Assembly: GCA_002317475.1 (NCBI GenBank)
Contig: DCIS01000032.1
Span: 1-5,173, forward strand
DNA length: 5,173 bases
Origin: Prevotellaceae bacterium UBA1720
Lineage (GTDB): Bacteria; Bacteroidota; Bacteroidia; Bacteroidales; Bacteroidaceae
Direction: 5' to 3'
The notes under the pieces were generated by a model that ran no database searches, had not been told where the DNA came from, and saw nothing but the letters and a program-made list of their open reading frames with translations. This document shows, one piece after another, positions 1-5,173 of the stretch (position 1 is its first letter; each line of letters begins with the position of its first letter). A program made the position numbers and the translations under genes.

Positions 1-46
1 GATGCGGGCATCACAACTGAATGAGCTGACAGTTTGAACCGAAACC

Positions 47-64
47 TTTTCGAGACGTCGAAAA
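47..64. promoter_or_regulatory. Perfect 7-bp inverted repeat, possible operator
   Basis: TTTTCGA at 47-53 and TCGAAAA at 58-64 are exact reverse complements separated by GACG. The right arm contains GTCGAAAA (57-64), the same octamer found twice upstream of the barrel-protein operon at 517-524 and 539-546. An operator role is inference. A small RNA hairpin is the other reading, but no T-run follows it, so a terminator is unlikely. Confidence 0.35.
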
Positions 65-115
65 TGGAGACCTAAAGATGACAAAACGATAGCCCATAAA
101 AATTAATATTCTAGC

Positions 116-138
116 GGTGGGAATTTATAGAACCCACC
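116..138 (+). terminator. Weak hairpin, possible terminator
   Basis: GGTGGG at 116-121 pairs with CCCACC at 133-138 across an 11-nt AT-rich loop. The stem is GC-rich but only 6 bp long, and it is followed by TTATCATCATT rather than a clean U-tract. It could end transcription of a gene lying left of the window, ahead of the promoter at 216-247. The evidence is structural only. Confidence 0.3.
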
Positions 139-163
139 TTATCATCATTGTCTACGTGAACCG

Positions 164-302
164 AGCGAGTAGATGGGGTAGGGAAAATTTAAAAAAAGGA
201 AAAAAAGTGGTTTTCTTTGGTTGTTTGGCAAATAATTTGTAATTTCGCACAACCAGAAACAACGATATGATGAAGAAGGTATTTTTTGCGATAGTATTCG
301 GC
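164..302 (+). repeat. Promoter-and-leader direct repeat, copy 1
   Basis: This segment matches 5008-5147 in the same orientation. By eye there are five substitutions and one extra A in the second copy's A-tract, about 96% identity. From 5' to 3' it contains a G-rich start (agcgagtagatgggg), two A-tracts split by GG, a full Bacteroidota-type promoter, a short leader and 12 codons of a signal-peptide-like N-terminus. Similarity stops sharply after codon 12 (position 302), where this copy continues into mscS-like sequence. It has no terminal inverted repeats and no transposase of its own, so it is either a duplicated 5' gene end or a dispersed promoter cassette. Confidence 0.9.
216..247 (+). promoter_or_regulatory. 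Bacteroidota-type promoter of chimeric ORF
   Basis: TTTG at 216-219 and TAATTTCG at 240-247 are separated by 20 bp, fitting the known -33 TTTG / -7 TAnnTTTG pattern of the primary sigma factor in Bacteroidota with one mismatch in the -7 box. Transcription would begin near 253-256, leaving a leader of only about a dozen nucleotides before the ATG at 267. The A-tracts at 184-206 just upstream could act like an UP element. The identical arrangement in the second repeat copy supports it. Confidence 0.75.
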
Positions 303-476
303 ATAACCCTTGGCGAATTGGTTGCAAGCAGCGTTAATCTCATTGTACATGTGTGGGTAGAAAACAAAAACTACTGGCCTGTGTTCTTCGGTGTACAGGA
401 GGAGATTTACAAAACCTTCAACCGGGAAGGCATAAACTTCCCTTTCCCACAACTCGACGTTCACACCAAGGCGTAA
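267..476 (+). pseudogene. Chimera: exported-protein leader fused to MscS C-terminus
   Basis: This 69-residue reading frame is a join of two unrelated pieces. Residues 1-12 (MMKKVFFAIVFG) are the same basic-plus-hydrophobic leader as the gene starting at 5112, differing only at residue 9 (Ile for Val). From about residue 16 the sequence is the end of an MscS-type small-conductance mechanosensitive channel: a GEL-ASSVNLIV-VWV stretch, then YWPVF, and the family's typical terminal motif INFPFPQLDVH at 56-66. The pore helix, the other membrane helices and most of the beta domain are absent, so it cannot form a channel. The frame is intact across the join and has its own promoter, so a short peptide could be made; VAS-S at 19-22 is a weak possible signal-peptidase site. 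I read it as a rearranged gene remnant, with a new small secreted peptide as the less likely alternative. Confidence 0.75.
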
Positions 477-513
477 CCAATGTATATGGGGTGTAAAATT
501 AATAATGAAGATA

Positions 514-544
514 TTCGTCGAAAAAATCATAGGGATTGGTCGAA
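514..544 (+). promoter_or_regulatory. Paired direct repeat, candidate LytTR regulator site
   Basis: TTCGTCGAA at 514-522 and TTGGTCGAA at 536-544 differ at one base and start 22 bp apart, two helical turns; both run into A-tracts. LytTR-domain regulators are known to bind pairs of about 9-bp direct repeats spaced in this way, and the operon's third gene encodes one. The second half-site ends about 42 bp before the estimated transcription start, a usual place for an activator. The bases match the published LytTR consensus only in part (the central GT), so regulator identity is inferred from architecture and context. Confidence 0.45.
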
Positions 545-572
545 AAAAAAATCTGGATCTTGTAGTTTTCCG

Positions 573-580
573 TACCTTTG
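573..580 (+). promoter_or_regulatory. -7 element of the barrel-protein operon
   Basis: TACCTTTG is an exact match to the Bacteroidota -7 consensus TAnnTTTG and is followed by CAGCGCC, putting the transcription start near 586-588 and giving a leader of about 35 nt to the ATG at 622. No TTTG is present 19-21 bp upstream, where AATC or similar lies instead. A promoter with a good -7 and poor -33 box fits activator dependence, in line with the paired repeat at 514-544. Confidence 0.7.
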
Positions 581-621
581 CAGCGCCAAAAGTAAAAGAA
601 ACAACAATAATTCAGAACAAT

Positions 622-3078
622 ATGAAAAGATTTCTCTCTATCATCACACTCCTCATTATCGTTATCACGGTAAATGCACAGACAACAATCAAGGGCGTAC
701 TGGTTGACTCTCTGACCAACGAAGGTGAGCCATACGCAACAATTCGTATCTACAACGTAAAGAACTCAGAAAAACCTGTGGCTATGGCACTTACTGATAT
801 CAACGGAAAGTTCTCGCCAACAGTAGCGGCAAACGGCAATTACGTCATCACAATCTCGGCTGTGGGCAGAGTCACTATCAACCGAAATTTCACCGTTGCC
901 GGACAGAAGGAGATAGACCTCGGCACATTGCTTATACGCGACGATGCAAAGACCTTAGGTGCTGTCAAGGTTGTAGGCCAGAAGCCTATCGTGAAGATGG
1001 AGGCTGACAAGATGACCTATAGCGTGGAGGATGATCCTGACTCTAAAGCAATGACAGTGCTCGACATGTTACGCAAGGTGCCTATGGTGACTGTTGATGG
1101 TCAGGACAATATCACGGTCAACGGCTCAAGTTCATTCAAAGTATATGTTGATGGCAAGCCTAACCCAATGTTCTCAAGCAATGCCAGCACTATCTTCAAG
1201 GCAATGCCTGCATCGATGGTGAAGAGTATAGAGGTGGTTACCAATCCTGGTGCTAAGTACGATGCTGAGGGAGCCGGTGGCATACTGGACATCAAGATGG
1301 CTGGCATGAACAACGGCGGCAGCAAGGAATCACTCAATGGCTATAACGGCTCAGTCAATGTCAACGGTGGTAATAAAGGCGTTGGTGGTGGATTCTATAT
1401 TGCAGGGCAGCAGGGTAAATTGTCATATAATGCCAATGCCAACTACACATATATGGACAATGGCACCGTGGATGTCACCATGACGCGTAAGCAGAGTGAC
1501 GGCTCGACAATGGAATACGCACAGGCATCAAACAACAAACTGCCTTATACAAGTGGCAATTTTGCTATTGGTTATGAGATTGACTCTCTGAGTGCTATCA
1601 ATGCTTCACTCGGCTTCACCGCCATGAACATAAAGAATACTTCTAACCCTACAACCCATCTCTATGGCGGCGTATATGGTCAGGGATTCAGCTACGGTAA
1701 CACCAGCACGGTGAATATAAACAACAAGTCAATAAATGGTAGCCTTGACTATCAGCGTTTCTTCAATGCTGAGCGCTCAAGTTCATTGACAGTGACCTAT
1801 CTGATAAACAGCAATCCTGGCAAAAACGACACAGAGACATCGTACAGCGTGCCACAGTCATACTCGCAACTGATAGACCTTACAGACCGTGCAAGCTACG
1901 GAAAGACGAACACTCTGGAGAATATCCTTCAGCTGGATCTCGTGACAAAGCTGTCATCTGTCTCAACTCTCAACTCCGGACTGAAATATGCCAATCGTCA
2001 TAGCACATCGGATATGGATTATTACTATGGTGGGAAATACGAAAGTTCGCAAAGTACCGACTACAGCAACACTGACCAGATAGGTGCCGTTTATGCAGAA
2101 ATGGTCAACCAATGGCAGAAGTGGTCACTTAAGGCAGGATTGCGATATGAACAGACATGGCAGAAGGTGAAATTCAATGAGGGTAATGGAGAAGACTTCA
2201 CAAAACAGTATGGCAATCTTGTTCCTTCGGCAAGCCTCTCACGCACGCTGAAGCCTGGCAGCAGCATTGGTCTTACGTACAATATGCGTATCTCTCGTCC
2301 GGGTATCACCTATCTCAATCCATACGTTGACCGCACCGACCCCACTGCCCTGACTTATGGTAACAAGGATATCAGCGTTGAGAAGAGCCATAACGTCAGT
2401 CTCGTGTTTAACTCATACAGCCAGAAACTTATGTGGAATGCCACTCTCAGACAGACCTTCGGTGATGGTGGTATCGAACAGTATAGCTTCTATGATGAGA
2501 ATAATATGCTGAACACAACATACGGTAATATCGTAAACAGACGTGTCACCTCGCTCACTTTATTCGCGTCATGGCTTATGACAAGGACAACACGCCTGAT
2601 ATTCAATGGTGGCGGCTCGTACAATGATTTCCGCTCAAAGGAACTCAACCAGAACGCATACGGATGGATGGGAAATGCTATGTTTGCGGTTCAACAGACT
2701 CTGCCAAAAAACTGGAACGTTACAGGAACCATTATTGCCAATAGTAATAACATCACACTACAAGGTACGACATCGGCATTCAACATGGGTATCATCAGTG
2801 TGTCAAAGAGTCTGTTGAATGATAAGCTGAGTGTAAGCGCATCGTTCATCGCTGGTCTGTCAAAGGGTGGCAAGCTTCATCTTGATCAGTATTCTGAAGG
2901 TAAGGGCTTCTCCAACCAAATGAACATCACAGTGCCTCTAACCCGCGTTCAGGCAACGGTGACATGGAAGTTTGGTAACACGAAGAAGCAGTTCCAGGCA
3001 CATAAGACTAATGTCCAGAACGATTATATTGAAAAGAAAAGCAAGGAAGAAAGCATCGGCTCTGTCGGAAATATGTAA
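622..3078 (+). CDS. Outer membrane beta-barrel protein, TonB-dependent-receptor-like
   Basis: This 818-residue protein is predicted to sit in the outer membrane. A signal peptide (KR, then a hydrophobic run, cleavage probably at NA-Q, 19/20) precedes a carboxypeptidase-regulatory-like beta-sandwich at about 20-105. A plug-like domain follows at about 110-226, with VLDMLRKVP at 147-154, a VYVDGKP stretch at 174-180 and the typical plug end IEVVTNPGAKYDAEGAGG at 203-220. The rest to about 785 alternates polar and aromatic strands as in the OMP_b-brl_3 barrel family. A charged tail (about 786-818) ends in SIGSVGNM, as in many relatives. An in-frame ATG at 505 would add 39 residues, but it lies upstream of the -7 element and would bury the signal peptide, so 622 is preferred. 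The leader is A-rich with no clear Shine-Dalgarno site. It is first gene of an operon with a kinase and regulator. Substrate is unknown; uptake or envelope sensing are both possible. Confidence 0.9.
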   Translation: MKRFLSIITLLIIVITVNAQTTIKGVLVDSLTNEGEPYATIRIYNVKNSEKPVAMALTDINGKFSPTVAANGNYVITISAVGRVTINRNFTVAGQKEIDLGTLLIRDDAKTLGAVKVVGQKPIVKMEADKMTYSVEDDPDSKAMTVLDMLRKVPMVTVDGQDNITVNGSSSFKVYVDGKPNPMFSSNASTIFKAMPASMVKSIEVVTNPGAKYDAEGAGGILDIKMAGMNNGGSKESLNGYNGSVNVNGGNKGVGGGFYIAGQQGKLSYNANANYTYMDNGTVDVTMTRKQSDGSTMEYAQASNNKLPYTSGNFAIGYEIDSLSAINASLGFTAMNIKNTSNPTTHLYGGVYGQGFSYGNTSTVNINNKSINGSLDYQRFFNAERSSSLTVTYLINSNPGKNDTETSYSVPQSYSQLIDLTDRASYGKTNTLENILQLDLVTKLSSVSTLNSGLKYANRHSTSDMDYYYGGKYESSQSTDYSNTDQIGAVYAEMVNQWQKWSLKAGLRYEQTWQKVKFNEGNGEDFTKQYGNLVPSASLSRTLKPGSSIGLTYNMRISRPGITYLNPYVDRTDPTALTYGNKDISVEKSHNVSLVFNSYSQKLMWNATLRQTFGDGGIEQYSFYDENNMLNTTYGNIVNRRVTSLTLFASWLMTRTTRLIFNGGGSYNDFRSKELNQNAYGWMGNAMFAVQQTLPKNWNVTGTIIANSNNITLQGTTSAFNMGIISVSKSLLNDKLSVSASFIAGLSKGGKLHLDQYSEGKGFSNQMNITVPLTRVQATVTWKFGNTKKQFQAHKTNVQNDYIEKKSKEESIGSVGNM

Positions 3079-3107
3079 GTTGAATGTTGAAACTTGAAAG
3101 ATAAAAG

Positions 3108-4133
3108 ATGATGAAAACAAAAAAAAATAACATCATATTACTTGCCGTCCAGCTCATGCTGGCGGCAGTATTCATTCTGGCTGTTCCACTCATAAACCCA
3201 AGCCTTCATAAACAGGGCTTTGATGTCAAGGTGTTGTATCTCATGACTTTACCTTGGACAGTACCAACAACAGTCGTTTATTTTGTTAATTTCTATCTCA
3301 TCGTTCCTTTCCTGTTCGAGCGCAAGAAATACCTTCTTTTTTTTATAGCAAACCTTCTTCTCATCTTTATATGTAATATCTCTATCCTCGGGATTCAGTA
3401 CCCAAGCCAGGATATGTATGTCCATGCCGGATTGAATATGTTCGTTGCCATTGTCCTGATCATGAACATTATCATAGTAGGTCTGGCTATCGGTATTAGA
3501 TATATCATGCGAGCCAACCACATTGAAATGCAGCTGCAGGAGGTGAAGCAGAAAAATGCTGAGGCTGAGCTGGCATGGCTACGCAATCAGTTGAATCCTC
3601 ATTTCCTTTTTAACGCACTTAATAATATTTCTTCTCTGACACAGATTGATGCCGATGCCGCTCAGGACAGTATCGCTCAGCTAAGTGACCTGCTGCGTTA
3701 TGCTATGTACGAGACACGCAATGAACGAGTTTCATTAGGCAAGGACGTAGAATTCATGGAGAATTACATTGCGATGATGAAGTTACGTTGTTCGGACAAA
3801 ACAACGGTCACAACATCTTTCGATATAGAGAATCCCAATACAGAGATTGCTCCTATGCTGTTCATCTCGCTCGTTGAAAATGCCTTTAAGCATGGTGTAA
3901 GCAACAATCACGATTCGTTTGTTGATGTCAAGCTCACACAGTGTGATGGCACGATAACCTTTATCTGCAGAAACAGTGATTTCCGCAAGACTGACAAAGA
4001 CCGTAGCGGCAAGGGCGTCGGAATAGAGAACACCAAACGACGTCTTAGCATCCTTTACAACAAAAAACACTCTTGGCAGCAGCTTTGTAATGACGGAGTC
4101 TATGAAACCGAAATAACAATCAATACGAAATGA
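3108..4133 (+). CDS. Membrane sensor histidine kinase, LytS/His_kinase type
   Basis: This 341-residue inner-membrane kinase should autophosphorylate on His165 and pass the phosphate to the regulator encoded next. Four membrane helices are visible at about 8-29, 43-69, 74-96 and 108-133, with only short loops between them and no large periplasmic sensor domain. A linker rich in Glu, Gln and Lys (136-155) leads to the His_kinase motif LRNQLNPHFLFNAL at 158-171. The ATPase domain shows the N-box LVENAFKHG (255-263, Asn258) and a glycine-rich lid with GKGVGIENTKRRL at 301-313. These match the small YehU/LytS-like kinases common in Bacteroidota. It starts 29 bp after the barrel gene with no promoter or terminator visible between them, so it is probably co-transcribed. 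Tandem ATGs at 3108 and 3111 leave a one-residue doubt on the start. The signal is unknown and is perhaps sensed within or near the membrane. Confidence 0.93.
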   Translation: MMKTKKNNIILLAVQLMLAAVFILAVPLINPSLHKQGFDVKVLYLMTLPWTVPTTVVYFVNFYLIVPFLFERKKYLLFFIANLLLIFICNISILGIQYPSQDMYVHAGLNMFVAIVLIMNIIIVGLAIGIRYIMRANHIEMQLQEVKQKNAEAELAWLRNQLNPHFLFNALNNISSLTQIDADAAQDSIAQLSDLLRYAMYETRNERVSLGKDVEFMENYIAMMKLRCSDKTTVTTSFDIENPNTEIAPMLFISLVENAFKHGVSNNHDSFVDVKLTQCDGTITFICRNSDFRKTDKDRSGKGVGIENTKRRLSILYNKKHSWQQLCNDGVYETEITINTK

Positions 4134-4852
4134 GAAAACTTACTTGCATGATAATTGACGATGAACCGCTGGCAGTGAAGCTGATGGAATCGTTTGTAGA
4201 AAAGACTCCCACTCTGGAGCTTGCAGGAGCATATACCGACTCCATTGAGGCTCTGGCACGTCTGAAGGAGAATCCCGTTGACCTTCTCTTTCTGGATATC
4301 CAGATGCCTGATATGGACGGTCTTGAGCTGTCAAAGATAGTCACTGAGCCAACACGTGTCATCTTTACCACGGCATTCCGCGAATATGCCCTGGAAGGCT
4401 TTGAAGTCAATGCTCTGGATTTCCTACTCAAACCTATTCGCTTCAGTAAGTTCTCACAGGCCGTGGAGAAAGCAGTAAGATGGTTCGAGCTTAACGAACA
4501 ACCTAAGCAATCAACAGAACAGCAACTGAGTTATGTTTTCCTGAAGATTGACGGTGAGTTACGCAGAGTGGAACTCGACAGCATTCAATACATCAGTGGT
4601 ATGAAGGATTATATGCTATTCTTCATTGAGGGACAACAACGTCCTCTCACTGTTCACATAACAATGAAATCCGTCGAGGATATGTTACCTTCCGAACGTT
4701 TCATGCGCGTCAACCGCAGCTTCATCGTTGCGCTGGACAAAATACGCTCCATAGACAAAAACATGTGTCTATACATTGACAACGAGGTCATACGCGTCAC
4801 CGACTCATACCGCGACATTTTCAACGAATATCTAAGCAAGCTACAAGGCTAA
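4130..4852 (+). CDS. LytTR-family response regulator
   Basis: This 240-residue cytoplasmic transcription factor is the likely partner of the upstream kinase. The receiver domain (about 3-118) has all the expected residues: acidic pocket Asp10-Asp11, phospho-acceptor Asp56 in LLFLDIQMP, Thr81 in VIFTTA and Lys101 in the KP pair. A short Gln-rich linker (about 122-133) joins it to a C-terminal LytTR DNA-binding domain at about 134-238, recognisable by FLKIDGELRRVELDSIQYI, the stretch ending MKDYMLFF, and RFMRVNRSFIVALDKI. Its ATG overlaps the kinase TGA in an ATGA, so translation is probably coupled and dosage matched. Length is normal for the family and the C-terminus looks complete, although transposase remnant sequence begins almost at the stop codon. 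A likely target is the operon's own control region at 514-544 (inference). Confidence 0.95.
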   Translation: MRKLTCMIIDDEPLAVKLMESFVEKTPTLELAGAYTDSIEALARLKENPVDLLFLDIQMPDMDGLELSKIVTEPTRVIFTTAFREYALEGFEVNALDFLLKPIRFSKFSQAVEKAVRWFELNEQPKQSTEQQLSYVFLKIDGELRRVELDSIQYISGMKDYMLFFIEGQQRPLTVHITMKSVEDMLPSERFMRVNRSFIVALDKIRSIDKNMCLYIDNEVIRVTDSYRDIFNEYLSKLQG

Positions 4853-4970
4853 CCTCATATCACGTCGGCAATACAATGACCGTAGAAAGTACGCACGCAA
4901 TCTGTGTGAGAAGATTCGCAAGCTCGTAGCCGACAAGATGGATGGGGCGGAGGAATACTTTTGTGTAGAC
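4842..4970 (+). pseudogene. IS982-like transposase internal fragment
   Basis: Read in the frame beginning at 4842, about 43 codons give a highly charged stretch with LISRRQYNDRRKYARNLCEK and then IRKLVADKMDGAEEYFCVD. This resembles the part of IS982-family transposases that leads up to the first catalytic Asp (usually in a CxDS-type motif followed by a P-I-E-V-C stretch). Here similarity breaks off right after that Asp (codon 4968-4970), and the frame then runs into unrelated codons and a TAG at 5007-5009. The N-terminal helix-turn-helix part and the remaining catalytic residues are missing and there is no start codon, so this is dead insertion-sequence debris. Its left edge overlaps or abuts the regulator's stop codon. 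Family assignment is from remembered motifs, so the transposase call is firmer than the IS982 label. Confidence 0.7.
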
Positions 4971-5007
4971 CTCTTTTTATTACCCCAGCAGAGTGCCGCC
5001 ATCACAT
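4971..5007. other. Orphan junction between IS remnant and repeat
   Basis: These 37 bp match neither the expected continuation of the transposase nor the segment left of the first repeat copy. They include CTCTTTTTATTACCCC and then a GC-rich stretch. They may be a scar of the rearrangement that put transposase debris beside the repeat. The T-run could weakly aid transcription termination after the operon, but no strong stem precedes it. No better terminator is visible downstream of the regulator. Confidence 0.4.
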
Positions 5008-5147
5008 AGCGAGTAGATGGGGTAGGGAAAATGTAAAAAAAAGGAAAAAGAGTGGTTTTCTTTGGTTGTTTGGCAAATAATTTGTAATTTCGCACAATAA
5101 GAAACAACGATATGATGAAGAAGGTATTTTTTGCGGTAGTATTCGGC
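5008..5147 (+). repeat. Promoter-and-leader direct repeat, copy 2
   Basis: This is the second copy of the segment at 164-302, in the same orientation and about 4,844 bp away. The differences from copy 1 are a T-to-G before the first A-tract, one extra A in that tract, an A-to-G in the second tract, CC to TA just after the -7 box, and an A-to-G that changes codon 9 from Ile to Val. Promoter spacing and leader length are unchanged. This copy leads into what looks like a normal signal peptide, so it may be the original and copy 1 the derived one. Confidence 0.9.
5061..5092 (+). promoter_or_regulatory. Bacteroidota-type promoter of truncated exported gene
   Basis: TTTG at 5061-5064 and TAATTTCG at 5085-5092 are 20 bp apart, identical to the promoter in the first repeat copy. 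The expected start of transcription near 5098-5101 leaves a very short leader before the ATG at 5112. The two bases that differ between the copies just after the -7 box fall at the likely transcription start. Confidence 0.75.
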
Positions 5148-5173
5148 CTAGCACTGTCTGCTAACGCATTGAC
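5112..5173 (+). CDS. Exported protein, N-terminal fragment at window edge
   Basis: Only 20 full codons are present before the window ends. They encode a textbook signal peptide: MMKK, a hydrophobic core VFFAVVFGLAL, and a probable signal-peptidase I site after SANA (residue 19). No cysteine follows at the +1 position (Leu), so this is not a lipoprotein signal. The mature protein lies outside the window and its function cannot be told. Residues 1-12 are shared with the chimeric reading frame at 267, and residues 13-15 (LAL here, ITL there) still look alike. A second ATG directly follows the first, so the true start is uncertain by one codon. Confidence 0.75.
   Translation, partial: MMKKVFFAVVFGLALSANAL

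Larger units (their letters stand above)
1..163. other. Left-flank non-coding segment
   Basis: I see no supportable gene here. Short open stretches exist, for example an 11-codon frame from position 2 to a stop at 35-37, and these could be the tail of a gene that begins outside the window, but nothing identifies one. The segment is AT-rich after about position 75 and holds two inverted repeats, listed separately. It ends abruptly at position 164, where the promoter-bearing repeat begins; the bases before that point do not match those before the second copy at 5008. Confidence 0.5.

Noticed and set aside
2..37. Eleven-codon plus-strand frame at the left edge as the end of a gene
   Set aside because: Too short to identify or to distinguish from chance; equally short open stretches exist in the other frames.
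189..530. 113-residue minus-strand frame across the repeat and mscS remnant
   Set aside because: It is antisense to clear MscS codons and a plus-strand promoter, and its end is poly-Phe from A-tracts; no recognisable domain.
505..621. N-terminal extension of the barrel protein starting at the ATG at 505
   Set aside because: It would cover the -7 element at 573-580 and the direct repeats, and would place 39 charged or unrelated residues before a clear signal peptide that begins at 622.
480..707. 75-residue plus-strand frame beginning at 480
   Set aside because: It overlaps the control region and the signal-peptide codons of the real gene in another frame, with composition typical of a shadow frame.
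1122..1788. CTCAAGTTCATT occurring twice in the barrel gene (near 1125 and 1776)
   Set aside because: A short match in different reading contexts, coding for Ser-rich stretches; no wider repeat around it.
4120..4431. 103-residue minus-strand frame inside the response regulator
   Set aside because: It is antisense to the conserved receiver domain with Asp56; an Arg/Ser-rich shadow frame.
4863..4936. GTCGGC / GCCGAC inverted repeat as a terminator or IS end
   Set aside because: Six-base arms about 60 bp apart inside transposase codons, with no T-run or target duplication; likely chance.
4841..5107. 88-residue minus-strand frame over the IS remnant and second repeat
   Set aside because: It is antisense to recognisable transposase codons and includes the reverse complement of the promoter A-tracts; no family resemblance.

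Overview
The window looks like a chromosomal piece of a Bacteroidota bacterium, most likely Prevotella or a close relative. The evidence is promoters of the TTTG / TAnnTTTG type, A-rich leaders without clear Shine-Dalgarno sites, an outer-membrane beta-barrel protein with a carboxypeptidase-regulatory-like N-terminal domain, and a LytS/LytTR two-component pair of the kind common in this phylum. Genus assignment is inference. || Layout from left to right. Positions 1-163 are non-coding as far as I can see and hold two small inverted repeats. Positions 164-302 are the first copy of a roughly 140-bp repeat that carries a complete promoter, a short leader and the first 12 codons of a signal-peptide-like sequence. 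In this copy the leader runs in frame into the last ~55 residues of an MscS-type mechanosensitive channel, giving a 69-codon chimeric reading frame. Positions 477-621 are a control region with a paired direct repeat and a -7 element for the main operon. Positions 622-4852 are a compact three-gene operon: an 818-residue outer-membrane beta-barrel protein of the TonB-dependent-receptor-like type, a four-helix membrane histidine kinase (His_kinase/LytS type), and a LytTR response regulator whose start codon overlaps the kinase stop codon. Directly after it lies a ~40-codon remnant of an IS982-like transposase (about 4842-4970), then a 37-bp orphan junction, then the second copy of the repeat (5008-5147). 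Here the leader belongs to an apparently normal exported protein cut off by the window end. || How the genes may work together: the kinase and regulator almost certainly form a cognate pair. The best candidate target is their own operon, because two near-identical 9-bp half-sites spaced 22 bp apart sit just upstream of a -7 element that lacks a good -33 TTTG. This would make an autoregulated envelope unit of barrel protein, kinase and regulator. The signal and the barrel's substrate cannot be read from the sequence. || The most unusual aspect is the frame around the operon. A mobile-looking promoter-plus-leader module occurs in direct orientation on both sides, about 4.84 kb apart. One copy is fused to a decapitated mscS and the other is preceded by insertion-sequence debris. 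This suggests past rearrangement and a possible route to excision by homologous recombination. I do not see a CRISPR array, RNA gene, or an obvious defence or other wholly new system.
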